A stretch of DNA of 64,000 bases from Canna indica. Taxonomy: Eukaryota > Streptophyta > Magnoliopsida > Zingiberales > Cannaceae. How positions within the stretch are numbered: the stretch's first letter is position 1; each line of letters opens with the position of its first letter. The translations under genes and the position numbers were made by a program. Where the stretch lies: NCBI GenBank assembly GCA_034359265.1, contig CP136890.1, forward strand, positions 50,425,001 through 50,489,000, in the 5' to 3' direction. Below the pieces are notes generated by a model that made no database searches, was not told the origin of the DNA, and worked only from the letters and a program-made list of their open reading frames with translations. Of this stretch, positions 26,005 through 35,653 are shown piece after piece.

Positions 26005-27165
26005 ATGGAGGCGCATGTCGATGTCGTGTTAAGCGGTAGCGTAAGTAACTCCGCTGGTAGGCGAGGCCGAGGCCGAGGTCATGGTCGGGGACGGGCTCGG
26101 GGCATCGGTTAGGCGGCCCAGGAGGAGGCCGTGCAGGACCCCAGAGTTGGACTGTTACTGGCACATGTGATGGAGCTAGCTGAGGAGCTTCATAGAGAGC
26201 GGGATGAGTTCCACAAAGAGCAGGAGGAGTTCCATAGGGAGCGAGAGACGAGGCAGCCGCAGGCCCCACTTGCACCACCAGTGGAACCCGCAGTACTGGA
26301 TCCAGCTGATCCAATTCCATTTAGAAGCAGGGAGGAGGATCGTCGGGAACCAGCGGCAGGCAGTACCCTGTACATGAACTTCGTAAAGCTGATGCCGCCA
26401 GTGTACACAGGTACAAACCCACAGGTGGAGGTGACAGCGTTCCTAAATGATTATATAGAGCTATACGAGGTGTTGGACTGTTCTTCTGAGGCTATGGCAC
26501 GCATGGTCGGGCTGCAGCTGAGGGGACCGGCAAAAGAATGGCACTAGACATGGAGGGCCTGCCGAGGAACTCACACGCCATCTCCTACATGGGAAGAATT
26601 TTGAAACACCATCGTGGAGAAGTACCTCCCCAGGAACATTCATGAGAGGCGGGCAAGAAAGTTCGAGCAGCTTCGTCAGACGGGTAACATGATAGTGACG
26701 GAGTATGAGGTAGAGTTCACACGATTGTCCCGTTACCACCCAGCCTTTGTGGCGACGGAGGCTGACTGGGTGAGGCGGTTTGTGGAGGGCCTGAGAGTTT
26801 AGATAGACAGATTGATCCACTACACTGAGGACACCAATTTTGTACAAGTGGTAGATGAGGCGATGCAGAAGGAGGCCATGGTACCTACAGATCGGCATGA
26901 CGGGCCGATAAAGAAGAGGTGCAGACCTCATGGAGCAGGGGACTGGCAGTTTCATTCAGAGCCCAGTGACTCTAGGGTAGCTCGCCCGCAGGGCCATGGG
27001 CAGGGCAGTTTCAGGCTCAGGGCAGACGACTACACAGAGTGCTGCAGCGTTCGGAGGACAGAGGGGCGAGCCTCAGATTTTGCAGCGTCGGCAGCGCATC
27101 GGACTCAAACCCAGGCATCAGGGAAACAACGCACGACGGTCCAAGGGAGGCCACCTGCTTGAGTT
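26005..27165 (+). pseudogene. Tekay element A gag
   Basis: The start is the ATG at 26005 (MEAHVDVVLSG), shared with element B at 34071. It is followed by an Arg-Gly run (RGRGRGHGRGRARG), then a TAG at 26110. The body resumes with a Glu/Arg-rich coiled stretch (ELAEELHRERDEFHKEQEEF), the capsid block FVKLMPPVYTGTNPQVEV and GLQLRGPAKEWH, another stop near 26545, then IVEKYLPRNIHERRARKF and FTRLSRYHPAFVATEADWVR. Gag proteins form the particle in which reverse transcription happens. No intact zinc knuckle is visible at the C-terminus, and a TGA at 27160 ends it. Confidence 0.85.
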
Positions 27166-27174
27166 TTTGCGTTG

Positions 27175-27570
27175 ACTCCTGAGGGCGCAGATGCGTCCAA
27201 TGCAGTAGTGACAGGTATCGTTGTAGTTAATTCATTACCTACTTATGTATTATTTGGTCCGGGTGCTACACACTGATTTCTATCTGAGTTGCTGGCTTCA
27301 AGGTTAGGGAAGGACAAAAGTTGGCTCGTTGAGCCTTTGGCAGTGTCTACACCTACAGGTGATACTGCGGTTGCTAGAACGGTCTTTAGAGACTTTGAGA
27401 TCTCCATAGGGGGGCACGATCTGAAAGCGGAGCTGATACTCCCACCAACCCTTGAGATGGATGTAATATTGGGCATGGATTGGCTATCAGCCCACTTTAC
27501 GTCACTTAACTACAGGAGAAAGGTGGTCACTTTTTGCAAGCCAGGAATACCACCATTTACCTTCTAGGGT
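27175..27570 (+). pseudogene. Tekay element A protease, active site lost
   Basis: The frame reads an aspartic protease domain with LILPPTLEMDVILGMDWLSA (the flap/second-half block ILGMDWL at about 27469) and CKPGIPPFTF. The catalytic triplet, normally Asp-Ser-Gly, reads FGPGATH near 27255, so the aspartate and serine are both changed, and a TGA follows at once (27275). In active elements this enzyme cuts the polyprotein. This copy could not do so. Confidence 0.8.
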
Positions 27571-27589
27571 GATGGGAGGGGAGATTCCA

Positions 27590-29045
27590 TCAGAGTGATA
27601 TCAGCCCTCCAGGCCTGCAAGCTGATGGCGGGAGGTTGTCAGTCATTTCTGGCTTTTGTGTCTGCAGATACCTTCGGCAGGGACTCGGCTGGCAGTATTG
27701 AGGGGACTCCGGTGGTCATGGATTTTCCTGACGTGTTCCTCGAGGAGTTACCGGGACTACCACCGGCGCGGGAGATCGAATTCTACATTGAACTGCAACC
27801 GAGGCTGAAACTGATCTCAATTCCACCTTACCGGATGACACCTGCGGAGTTGAGAGAGCTTAAGGCCCACCTGCAAGAGTTGTTGGATTTGGGGTTTATT
27901 CACCCAAGTGTATCACCTTGGGAGCACCGGTACTATTCATTAGAAAGAAAGACGGGTCAATGCGGATGTGTATAGATTACCGGCAGCTTAATAAGATAAC
28001 CATCAAAAACCGTTATCCACTTCCCAGGATTGATGATCTGTTTGATCAGTTGCAGGGAGCCCAGTGATTTTCAAAGATTGACCTAAGGTCGGGGTACCAT
28101 CAGCTGAGAATCCGAGGTCAGGACATTAAGAAGACCGCTTTTAGAACAAGATATGGTCATTATGAGTTCTTGGTCATGTCCTTCGGATAAAACTAACGCA
28201 CCAGCAGCCTTCATGGACCTTATGAATTGGGTATTCAAGGAATTCTTAGACAGGTTCGTCATAGTATTCTGATATATTCCAAGAGCGAGGTTGAGCACCA
28301 AGATCATCTGAGGATAGTTCTAGAAACCCTCAGGCAGCACCAGCTTTTTGCTAAATTCTCTAAGTGTGAGTTCTGGTTGACTAGTGTAGGCTTCTTGGGG
28401 TATATTGTATCTAGAACGGGGGTGAAGGTGGACCATGCGAAGATCGAGGCAGTTCAGAACTATGAGAGGCCAACTAATATTGTCGAGATCCGTAGTTTCT
28501 TGGGGTTGGCCGACTACTATAGAAAATTTGTGGAGAATTTCTCTAAGATTGCCGCCCCGCTCACACGCCTGAATCAGAAGAAGGTAAAATTCATGTGGGA
28601 TGATAAATGCGAGGAGAGCTTTCAGCAGCTTAAGGACCATTTGACTACCACTCCAGTGTTAGCATTACCTTCACGATCAGGACGATTCGCAGTATGTTGC
28701 GATGCTTCTCAGGTTGGGCTAGGGTGTGTACTGATGTCATGGCCGAGTCATTGTGTACGCATCCAGGCAGCTAAAGAACCACGAGAAGAATTATCCAACT
28801 CATGATCTAGAGTTGACGGCTATAGTTTTGGCTCTTAAGCTGTGGCGCCATTTTCTGTATAGTGAGGCATGTGAGATTTGCACTGACCACAAGAGCCTCC
28901 AATACTTGATTACCCAGAAGGACCTGAACCTAAGGCAGCACAGATGGATTGAGCTGCTAAAGGACTATGATTGCACGGTCTTGGACCATCTCGAGAAAGC
29001 AAATGTGGTGGTAGATGCTCTGAGCAAAAAGTTCATGGGCAATCT
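27590..29045 (+). pseudogene. Tekay element A reverse transcriptase and RNase H
   Basis: RT blocks in order: [88 protein letters not shown]. The catalytic box, expected as F-I-D-D between 28255 and 28280, is gone: RFVIVF runs directly into [11 protein letters not shown] out of frame, consistent with an 11-bp deletion. The thumb ([20 protein letters not shown]) and RNase H ([47 protein letters not shown], then DALSKK) follow, with another frameshift near 28755. With the metal-binding aspartates deleted, this RT is dead whatever the other lesions. Confidence 0.85.
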
Positions 29046-30440
29046 GGCACATGTGACAGTTAGGAGGAGACCGCTGGCGCGGGAGCTTGCCGCGTGTTTG
29101 GACGATGGAGCAGTCTTGTCAGTGTTTAACTTCGGAGTGCTGGTGGCGCATATGCGAGTGCAGTCCACGCTGGTGGAAATGTTGCGTGCAGCTCAGGCAG
29201 AGGATGCTTTCTGCTCGCTGATCGTGGACCTAGTTAGGAGAGGTGATGCTGACAATGGGTATGGAGTGGATTCCGAAGGTGTCCTGAGATTCAAGGATAG
29301 GATAGTGGTGCCCGACATGGCGGAGGTCCGCAAGCAGATATTGGAAATGGCCCACTGTTCCACCTACACCATGCACCCGGGGCTACAAAGATGTACAGGG
29401 ATTTGAGGCAGCTTTATTGGTGGAAAGGAATGAAGAAAGATGTGGCAGAGTTCATGGCTAAGTGTTTGGTTTGCCAGCAGGTAAAGGCCGAACACTTGAG
29501 GCCTGCAGGACTGTTGCAGAATCTGGAGGTGCCATAGTGGAAATGAGAGAAAATCACTATGGATTTTGTTACAGGCTTACCGAGACTAGGGAAGGAAAAT
29601 AATTATATCTCGGTAGTGGTGGACCGGTTAACCAAGATGGCACATTTTATTTCAATAAAGACTACATTCACTGCTGAGCAGTATGCACGACTGTTTCTAG
29701 ACGCATTGTTGCATATCACGAGATCCCAGTAATGATTATATCTGATCGGGGCACTCAGTTCACTGCGCGGTTCTGGCAGTCCTTCTAGGAGGCCTTGGGC
29801 ACGCAGGTCCAATTTAGCACCGCTTTCCACCCGCAGACAGACGGACAGTCCAAGAGGACCATTCAGACACCAGAAGATATGCTGAAAGCCTGCGTTTTGG
29901 ATTTGGAGGGCGGTTGGGAGAGACATTTACCTTTGATTGAGTTCGCCTATAATAATAACTACTAGAGTAGCATCGGCATGGCACCGTTCGAGGCCTTGTA
30001 CGGGCGCAGATGCAGGTCGCCCGTAGGATGGTTTGAGGCTGGCGAGTCCCAAATGTTAGGTCCGGATCTGGTTCATGAGGCAGTTGAGAAGGTGAAGCTA
30101 ATTAAGGAATGACTTTTGGTAGAGCGGAGTCATCAGAAAATGTGTACATATGGTAAAGCTCGGGACTTGGAATTCCAGGAAGGGGAGTTGGTTTTCCTAA
30201 AGGTGTCTCCTATGAAGGGAGTTGTTCATTTTGGGAAGAGAGGGAAACTAAACCCCAGATTTATCGGGCCATTCCCTATCCTGCGACGTAGAGGTGCGAT
30301 TGCTTATGAGCTGGCCCTACCATCTAGCAAGGATCGAGTTCATCCTATTTCCCATGTATCCATGCTAAAGCAGTATGTTCGAGATGAGTCTCATGTTCTC
30401 GATGAGTCTTATGTTCTCGATGCTGTTGTAGTAGAGATTG
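29046..30440 (+). pseudogene. Tekay element A integrase
   Basis: The zinc-binding N-terminus (HPGLQR, then after a frameshift [18 protein letters not shown] and [15 protein letters not shown]) is followed by the catalytic core: ITMDFVTGLPRLGKENNYIS (first acid), VVVDRLTKMAHFI, and further segments in shifting frames up to the SDRGTQF-equivalent block near 29745. TGA, TAG and frame changes interrupt it at 29535-29545, 29790 and 29965. The C-terminus (KMCTYGKARDLEFQEGELVF, GKLNPRFIGPFPILRR, HPISHVSMLKQYV) is open from 30116. It would join DNA copies to the genome in a live element. Confidence 0.85.
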
Positions 30441-30640
30441 ACCCGACAGTCTCGTTTGAAGAAAATTCCATTGAGATTCTGGACAGGCAGATAAGGAAGC
30501 TTAGATCTCGAGAGGTTCCCCTGGTAAAGGTCTGTTGGGAGATTCACTCGGGTCAGGAGGCCACCTGGGAGGTTGAGAGCGACATGAAGGAAAAATATCC
30601 CCATCTTTTCGATGTCGTGGTGAGTCTCTTTTCCTGCTTG
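30441..30640 (+). pseudogene. Tekay element A chromodomain
   Basis: Fused to the integrase in one open frame: SFEENSIEILDRQIRKLRSR, EVPLVKVCWEIHSGQEATWE and VESDMKEKYPHLF. The aromatic Trp residues and the Trp-Glu-Val-Glu end are those of Tekay/Del chromodomains. It is the best-preserved domain of this element. The frame then reaches the polypurine tract and stops before the LTR at 30678. Confidence 0.85.
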
Positions 30641-30677
30641 AAAATTCGAGGTCGAATTTCCCTTAAGGGGGGTAGAT

Positions 30678-30818
30678 TGTTATAACCAAAATTTGTTGTT
30701 AATTTTATTTAACCGGTTTGGTAGAAGGAAAATGAAGACTTAAATCGGGCAAGTTAGCGGAGTTTCAAGCGAAACTTGGTATGATTTAATTTAGAAAAAA
30801 AAATATAGAAATTTCATA
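30678..30818 (+). repeat. 3' LTR stub of Tekay element A
   Basis: Begins TGTTATAACCAAAATTTG, as does 31547, and follows that LTR to AAATTTCATAT, where it breaks into RecQ-related DNA. About 140 of some 2330 bp remain. Confidence 0.85.
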
Positions 30819-31546
30819 TATGTAGTTGCCTAAGTAAATCAATGGAGACATACTATCAGGTAGGCTCAAATATAAGCATCCTTTACATTGTTCAATATCT
30901 TCCTATTAATTTTCTTATCCTCCCAGGAGAGAGTGGTCGAGCTGGGAGAGACGGACTGTTATCAGATTGTGTTTTATATTATCGACCAGGCGATGTTCCA
31001 TGACACGTGAAACTTGTGATTGATTATCAAGCCTCAATGTCTCATATGCATCTTTGACAACTAATTAGTTATTTTGCTTTTTAGCCAGAGTTCAATGGTT
31101 TTTTACGAGAATGCTGGTTTGCAGAATCTCTATGATATAGTTAGATATTGCTAGGTGGAACAAATGACCTTTTGTTTATCTTTGTAATTAAGTTGTGTAA
31201 TTTGGTATAGGCCGATAATTCCTAATAAAAAATAAAGGAACACATTATCGTTCTTGTTTGGATTCTTCTAACAGAAAAGAAACAAATGGCCTTTAAGTAT
31301 GTTAATTCTGTTTTGAACAAAGGCTTACATCATACTTTTTAATCAGTATTTCTTTCTATAGTCTAAAAGAAAATGCCGCCGAGAAGCTTTCTTTCGGCAT
31401 TTTGGGGAACCCATACAGGAATGTAATGGTACGTTAATATGTTTTCTTAATTTGCAGTAGAATTACCATTTTTAGTTTCTTTCAACTAGATTTTTCTACC
31501 ACCCCATACTCTTCGTTGCTATTAATACTTCATGGATATGTGATAA

Positions 31547-33876
31547 TGTTATAACCAAAATTTGTTGTTAATTTTATTTAATCGGTTTGGTAGCAGGAAA
31601 GCGAAGACTTAAAGGGCAAGTTAGCGGAGTTTCGAGTGAAACTTGGTATGATTTAATTTAGAAAAAAAAATTAGAAAAATTTCATATCTATTATTTGTGC
31701 AATTTTTGGCATGATATTATGATAGTGGATTTCAAAACGAACTCGGTTGTTCGACCGGAGTTTGAATCAGACTTAGATCGGATTCAAAATGAGCCTTTTT
31801 TAATTGATTTAAGTATGAGGGTAATAGGGTAACTTGGGGTTTAATTAAACCCCAAGTTATAAATTAGGGAGGGTGTGTGGCTGGGCGCCGAGAGCACCCA
31901 ACCGAGGAGAAGCGACGCAAAGAGGGGGCGAGCGGACCACGGTCGGGCTTTGGCAAACTCGGCGGCGGCGGTTGTCGGAGGAATCAAATTTACCCTTCCT
32001 CCTCTTCATCTTCCCTAAAGCTGTGAGTGATTTAACCTCCTTCTTCTTTGCGTATAGAGTCTAGCCGCCGCCTCCCTGTTCGTGATTTCTCACCATGAAT
32101 TTAACGTCAATTTTGATGAGGTTTTTCACGCTATCAAGGATTTCAATAATGTTGCATGATTGTATGTTGATTTATTGTTTCTTTGGACCTTGCTACCTCT
32201 AATTGACCCAAGCCAGGGCAACCGTCTCCCCCCAATCGCCGATGGCTTCACGGCCAGAAAAGGGGGCCGTGCCCCTGTTTTTGTGCGTGGCCTTCTCGGG
32301 TAGAAATGGGGGGCCACGCCTCTGTTCCACGCATGGACTTCTCGGCTAGAACAGGGGGGCCGCACCTCTGTTCCGCGCATGGCCTTCTCGGCTAGAACAG
32401 GGGGCCGCGCCCCTGTTCATGCGTATGGCCTTCTCGGCCAAGAATAGAGCCAACCGCCCCCTCCCCATGAAAAAGGCCACTCGGCCAAATTGTGGGTAGC
32501 TGTCCCCTTCTATGTTGAAGGTCACTTGGTCTTGGATGAATCTGGACAGCCGTTTATCCTTGCTCGTTGCTAGGTTCATAAGTTAGATTAATCAAGCAAT
32601 AGGATAGCACACATCAACTTAAGGATCTTAAACTTAATGGTAGGGACTAAACTGCTCACAAATGCTCTTACACATAGTTTAGGGTCAAACACCGAGTAGG
32701 AAGAGATTAGAGACAAGTAAAACATAGGCTTCCCTTGGCATGTTGGAAATTTAGATGATGTTTCTCTTATATTTTGTAAATGATACGACTTGATTTAATT
32801 GTGTGCATAAAGTTATTTTGATTATCTCATGAATTGTCTCACTTACATGTTATGAATAAGTCATGTGCCCCTTTTACTTGCGGATATTAAAGGCCTTGGT
32901 GGCCCCAGGATAGTTTACAAGCTTGCAGATGTACACATTTATTTTATGTTATGTTTATATGCATGTACCATGGATTGGTTGTGAGTGCTTGGATGTGTTT
33001 GTGGATGTGGATCGGGAAGCTCGTCAGTTGCTACACGAACGATCGACCCGGGTGGCCAAGAGCGGGAAGTGCGCTGAGACAGAGGTGATCAGTGCCTGAC
33101 TCATAGATCGACGGGTCTCTAGATGATTGGATGGATGGGTCCCTGGATATTGGACCGACGGGTCCTTGGACCGGGAAGCTCGTCAGTACTGCCACGTTGA
33201 CGATCGACTCAGGTGGCTTGAGTGGATGATTGATTGTTTGTACTTGATAATTACCTTATGATGGATTTTATTTATGTCGTTATATGGCTACGCTTGAATA
33301 TACACACATATATGTATGGATTATTAGCATGTCTATCTCCGTATTCTATGCATTTTGATCTAAAAACTTCTCTGTATATTTGTTGGTCTGGCCTCTTGAG
33401 CATGGTTGCAGGAGATTATGTCACTCACTAAGTCCTAGTTGGACTTACCCTTTATATTATTATTGTTTTTCAGCCCCTGGGCGTGATCAAGCAGGTACTA
33501 GGACATAGTAGCGCAATTGGTGGCGGCAGGGACCGCAGGTCTCATGACACGTTGTGGTCGGGGTTATGTTGAGTCCATAGGATCATTTTTATTCTTCTTT
33601 TTGTAGATGGGCGTTTAAAACTTTGTTCCACATTAAATGTCAAAAATTTTATTTATGATTATTTGATTCATTTTAAATGAGTTTTGAACATTTGTAGTTA
33701 TCAGATTATTTATGGATTGGCTTTTGGAATTTTGATCATTTATGTTTATTGCAAGAAAACTAGTTTTCTTATATGAACTTCTCAAGGTTTCGTATTAATT
33801 GGTTATTATGTTTAGGTCAGGCTTTGTGGTACATGTAGTACTCTGGCCGGTCATGCCTGGCTTTTGGTATGTGATA
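31547..33876 (+). repeat. 5' LTR of Tekay element B, full length
   Basis: A 2330-bp LTR from TGTTATAACC to GTGATA, followed by a primer site TGGTATCAGAG at 33880. It includes a GC-rich block with a 46-bp minisatellite (32245-32450), and near 33010-33230 two similar GGGAAGCTCGTCAGT blocks. Open frames of 60-84 codons in the GC-rich part are chance. Confidence 0.85.
32245..32450. repeat. 46-bp minisatellite in the 5' LTR of element B
   Basis: Four or so tandem units of the form CTCGGCCAGAACAGGGGG, then GCCGCGCCCCTGTT and a GCGCATGGCCTT end. Units differ by a few bases. The block is strongly GC-rich against AT-rich flanks. Confidence 0.85.
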
Positions 33877-34070
33877 ATATGGTATCAGAGCGGGTACGAT
33901 AATAGGACTTTAGGTATCGTTTGGGGGCATTGCTAGCGTGTCTACATATGGTATGTCCTAGTCACGAGATCGATGATTGAACCTACGCACCAGCGGCGAT
34001 ACGTATTCATGGTTAAATGTTGGTTAATTGTGTATTAAATTGTGTGGAAATTGTTTTATTATTGATAGAT

Positions 34071-34275
34071 ATGGAGGCGCATGTCGATGCCGTGTTAAGC
34101 GGTAGAGTAAGTAACTCCGCTGGTAGGCGAGGCCGAGGCCGAGGACGAGGTAGAGGCCGAGGCCGTGGCTGGGGACGGGCTCAGGGCATCGGTTAGGCGG
34201 CCCAGGAGGAGGTCGTGCAGGACCCCAAAGTCAGACAGTTATCGGCACAGGTGACGGAGCTAATTGAGGAATTGC
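34071..34275 (+). pseudogene. Gag stub of Tekay element B
   Basis: Starts MEAHVDAVLSGRVSNSAGRR, followed by a longer Arg-Gly run than in element A (RGRGRGRGRGRGWGRAQGIG) and the same TAG, then AAQEEVVQDPKVRQLSAQVT and ELIEELH. It is cut at 34275 by the jump to LTR sequence. The stop shared with element A (TAG after GIG) shows that the two elements descend from a copy already carrying it, or that it was read through in this family. Confidence 0.8.
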
Positions 34276-35607
34276 ATATCTATTATTTTTGCAATTTTTG
34301 GCATGATATTATGATAGTGGATTTCAAGACGAACTTGGTGGTTCGATCGGAGTTCGAATCGGAGTTAGATCGGACTCAAAATGAGTCTTTTCTAATTGAT
34401 TTAAGTAAAAGGGTAAAAGGGTAACTTTGGGTTTAATTAAACCCAAGTTATAAATTAGGGAGAGTGTGCGGTTGGGCGCCGAGAGCACCCAACCGAGGAG
34501 AAGCGACGCAGGGAGAGGGCGAGCGGACCACGGCCGGGCTTTGGCAAACTCGTCGGCGGCGGTTGTTGGAGGAATCAAATTTACCTTTCCTCCTCTTAAT
34601 CTTCCCTAAAGCTGTGAGTGATTTAACCTCCTTCTTCTTTGCTTATAGAGTCTAGCCACCGCCTCCCTGTTCGTGATTTCTCGCCATGGATTTAACGTCA
34701 ATTTTGATGAAGTTTTTCACGCTATCAAGGATTTCAATACTGTTGCATGATTGTATGTTGATTTATTGTTTCTCTGGACCTTGCTACCTCTAATTGACCC
34801 AAGCCAGGGCAACTGTCTCCCCCCAATCGCCGATGGCTTCTCGGCCAGAACAGGGGGCTGCGCTCCTATTTCTGCATGTGGCCATCTCAGCAAGAATAGG
34901 GGGTCGCACCCCTATTTATGCACGTGGCCATCTCGGCCAGAACAGGGGGTCGCGCCCCTGTTTTTGCGCATGGCCTTCTCGGCCAGAAAAGGGGGGGGGC
35001 TCTGTTTTGCGCATGGACTTCTCAGACAAAATAGGGGGCCGTGCCCCTGTTCATGCGTATGGCCCCCTCGGCCAAGAACAGAGGCAGCCACCCCCTCCCC
35101 ATGAAAAAGGCCACTTGGCCAGATTGTGGGTAGCTGTCCCCTTCTATGTTGATGGTCACTTGGTCTTGGATGAATCTGGACAACCGTTTATCCTTGCTCG
35201 CTGCTAGGTGCATAACTTAGATTGATCAAGCATTAGGATAGCACATATCAACTTAAGGATCTTAAACTTAGTGGTAGGGACTAAACTGCTCACAAATGCT
35301 CTTACACTTAGTTTAGGGTCAAACACTGAGTAGGAAGAGATTAGAGACAAGTAAAACATAGGCTTCCCTTGGCATGTTTGAAATTTAGAGAAATTTCATC
35401 AGATTAAATGAGTTTTGAACATTTGTAGTTATCAGATTATTTATGGATTGACTTTTGGAATTTTGATCATTTATGCTTATTGCAAGAAAACTGATTTTCT
35501 TATATGAACTGCTCAAGTTTTCGTATTCATTGGTTATTATGTTTGGGTCAAGCTTCGGGATACATGTAGTACTATGGTCGGTCATGCCTGGGTTTTGGGG
35601 TGTGACA
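34276..35607 (+). repeat. 3' LTR of Tekay element B, 5' end and middle missing
   Basis: It begins at the equivalent of 31687 (TCTATTATTT) and follows the 5' LTR to about 35390 (GGCTTCCCTTGGCATGTTTG). There it skips about 0.9 kb, resuming at GATTAAATGAGTTTTGAACA and ending TGTGACA at 35607. Confidence 0.85.
34836..35078. repeat. 46-bp minisatellite in the 3' LTR of element B
   Basis: Five tandem units of about 46 bp (one of 44) that begin CTCGGCCAGAACAGGGGG and end GTGGCCAT or CATGGCCTT. There is about one more unit than in the 5' LTR of the same element, so the arrays have changed since insertion or by exchange between copies. Confidence 0.85.
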
Positions 35608-35653
35608 GATAATTGTGCACATGAAGTCGAGGTTAAGGAATTAGATGCAACTT

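Larger units (their letters stand above)
25265..30818 (+). mobile_element. Tekay/Del gypsy element A, decayed, both LTRs truncated
   Basis: The order is partial 5' LTR, primer site, gag (26005), protease (27175), RT (27590), RNase H (28680), integrase (29330), chromodomain (30430), polypurine tract AAGGGGGGTAGA and a 140-bp stub of the 3' LTR from 30678. Gene order with integrase after RNase H and a terminal chromodomain defines a Ty3/gypsy chromovirus; the motifs fit Tekay/Del. Nonsense changes and frameshifts are spread through every domain. The 3' LTR stops at about 30818, where a RecQ exon boundary begins. It is the same family as element B at 31547-35607. Confidence 0.9.
31547..35607 (+). 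mobile_element. Tekay/Del element B, internally deleted, in a RecQ exon
   Basis: Both outer flanks carry GATAA (31542-31546 and 35608-35612), a perfect 5-bp target duplication. The 5' LTR is complete; about 400 bp of internal region keeps the primer site and the first part of gag; then at about 34275 the sequence jumps into the middle of the LTR and runs to the 3' end TGTGACA. All of pol is gone, so it could move only with help from a relative such as element A. The target lies in the codons for the RecQ CDNC motif. Confidence 0.9.
30826..35653 (+). pseudogene. RecQ-family DNA helicase gene fragment (five exons), split by an LTR element
   Basis: Exon-sized pieces in order spell the end of the helicase core and the zinc-binding domain of a plant RecQ helicase. 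30826-30859: CLSKSMETYYQ before a GTAGGC donor. About 30929-31006: motif VI, ESGRAGRDGLLSDCVLYYRP, then GDVP followed by a TGA where Arg is expected. 31089-31154: SSMVFYENAGLQNLYDIVRY, then Cys and a TAG where Gln is expected. 31362-31428: SKRKCRREAFFRHFGEPIQE, then CN and a GTACGT donor. Last exon: 31536-31546 joined to 35608-35653, spelling CDNCAHEVEVKELDAT. Tekay element B lies inside that last exon. RecQ helicases unwind DNA during recombination and repair. Two nonsense codons, a blurred splice site and two LTR elements make this copy non-functional. Earlier exons (motifs I-V) are not in the window. Confidence 0.85.

Noticed and set aside
25812..26110. Reading the Arg-Gly-rich N-terminus as a separate RNA-binding protein
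   Set aside because: It is the gag start of the Tekay family, repeated at 34071 in element B directly after an LTR and primer site.
31873..35207. GC-rich frames of 60-137 codons in the Tekay LTRs
   Set aside because: They overlap the 46-bp minisatellite or GC-rich LTR tracts, and the equivalent frames differ between LTR copies by frameshifts.
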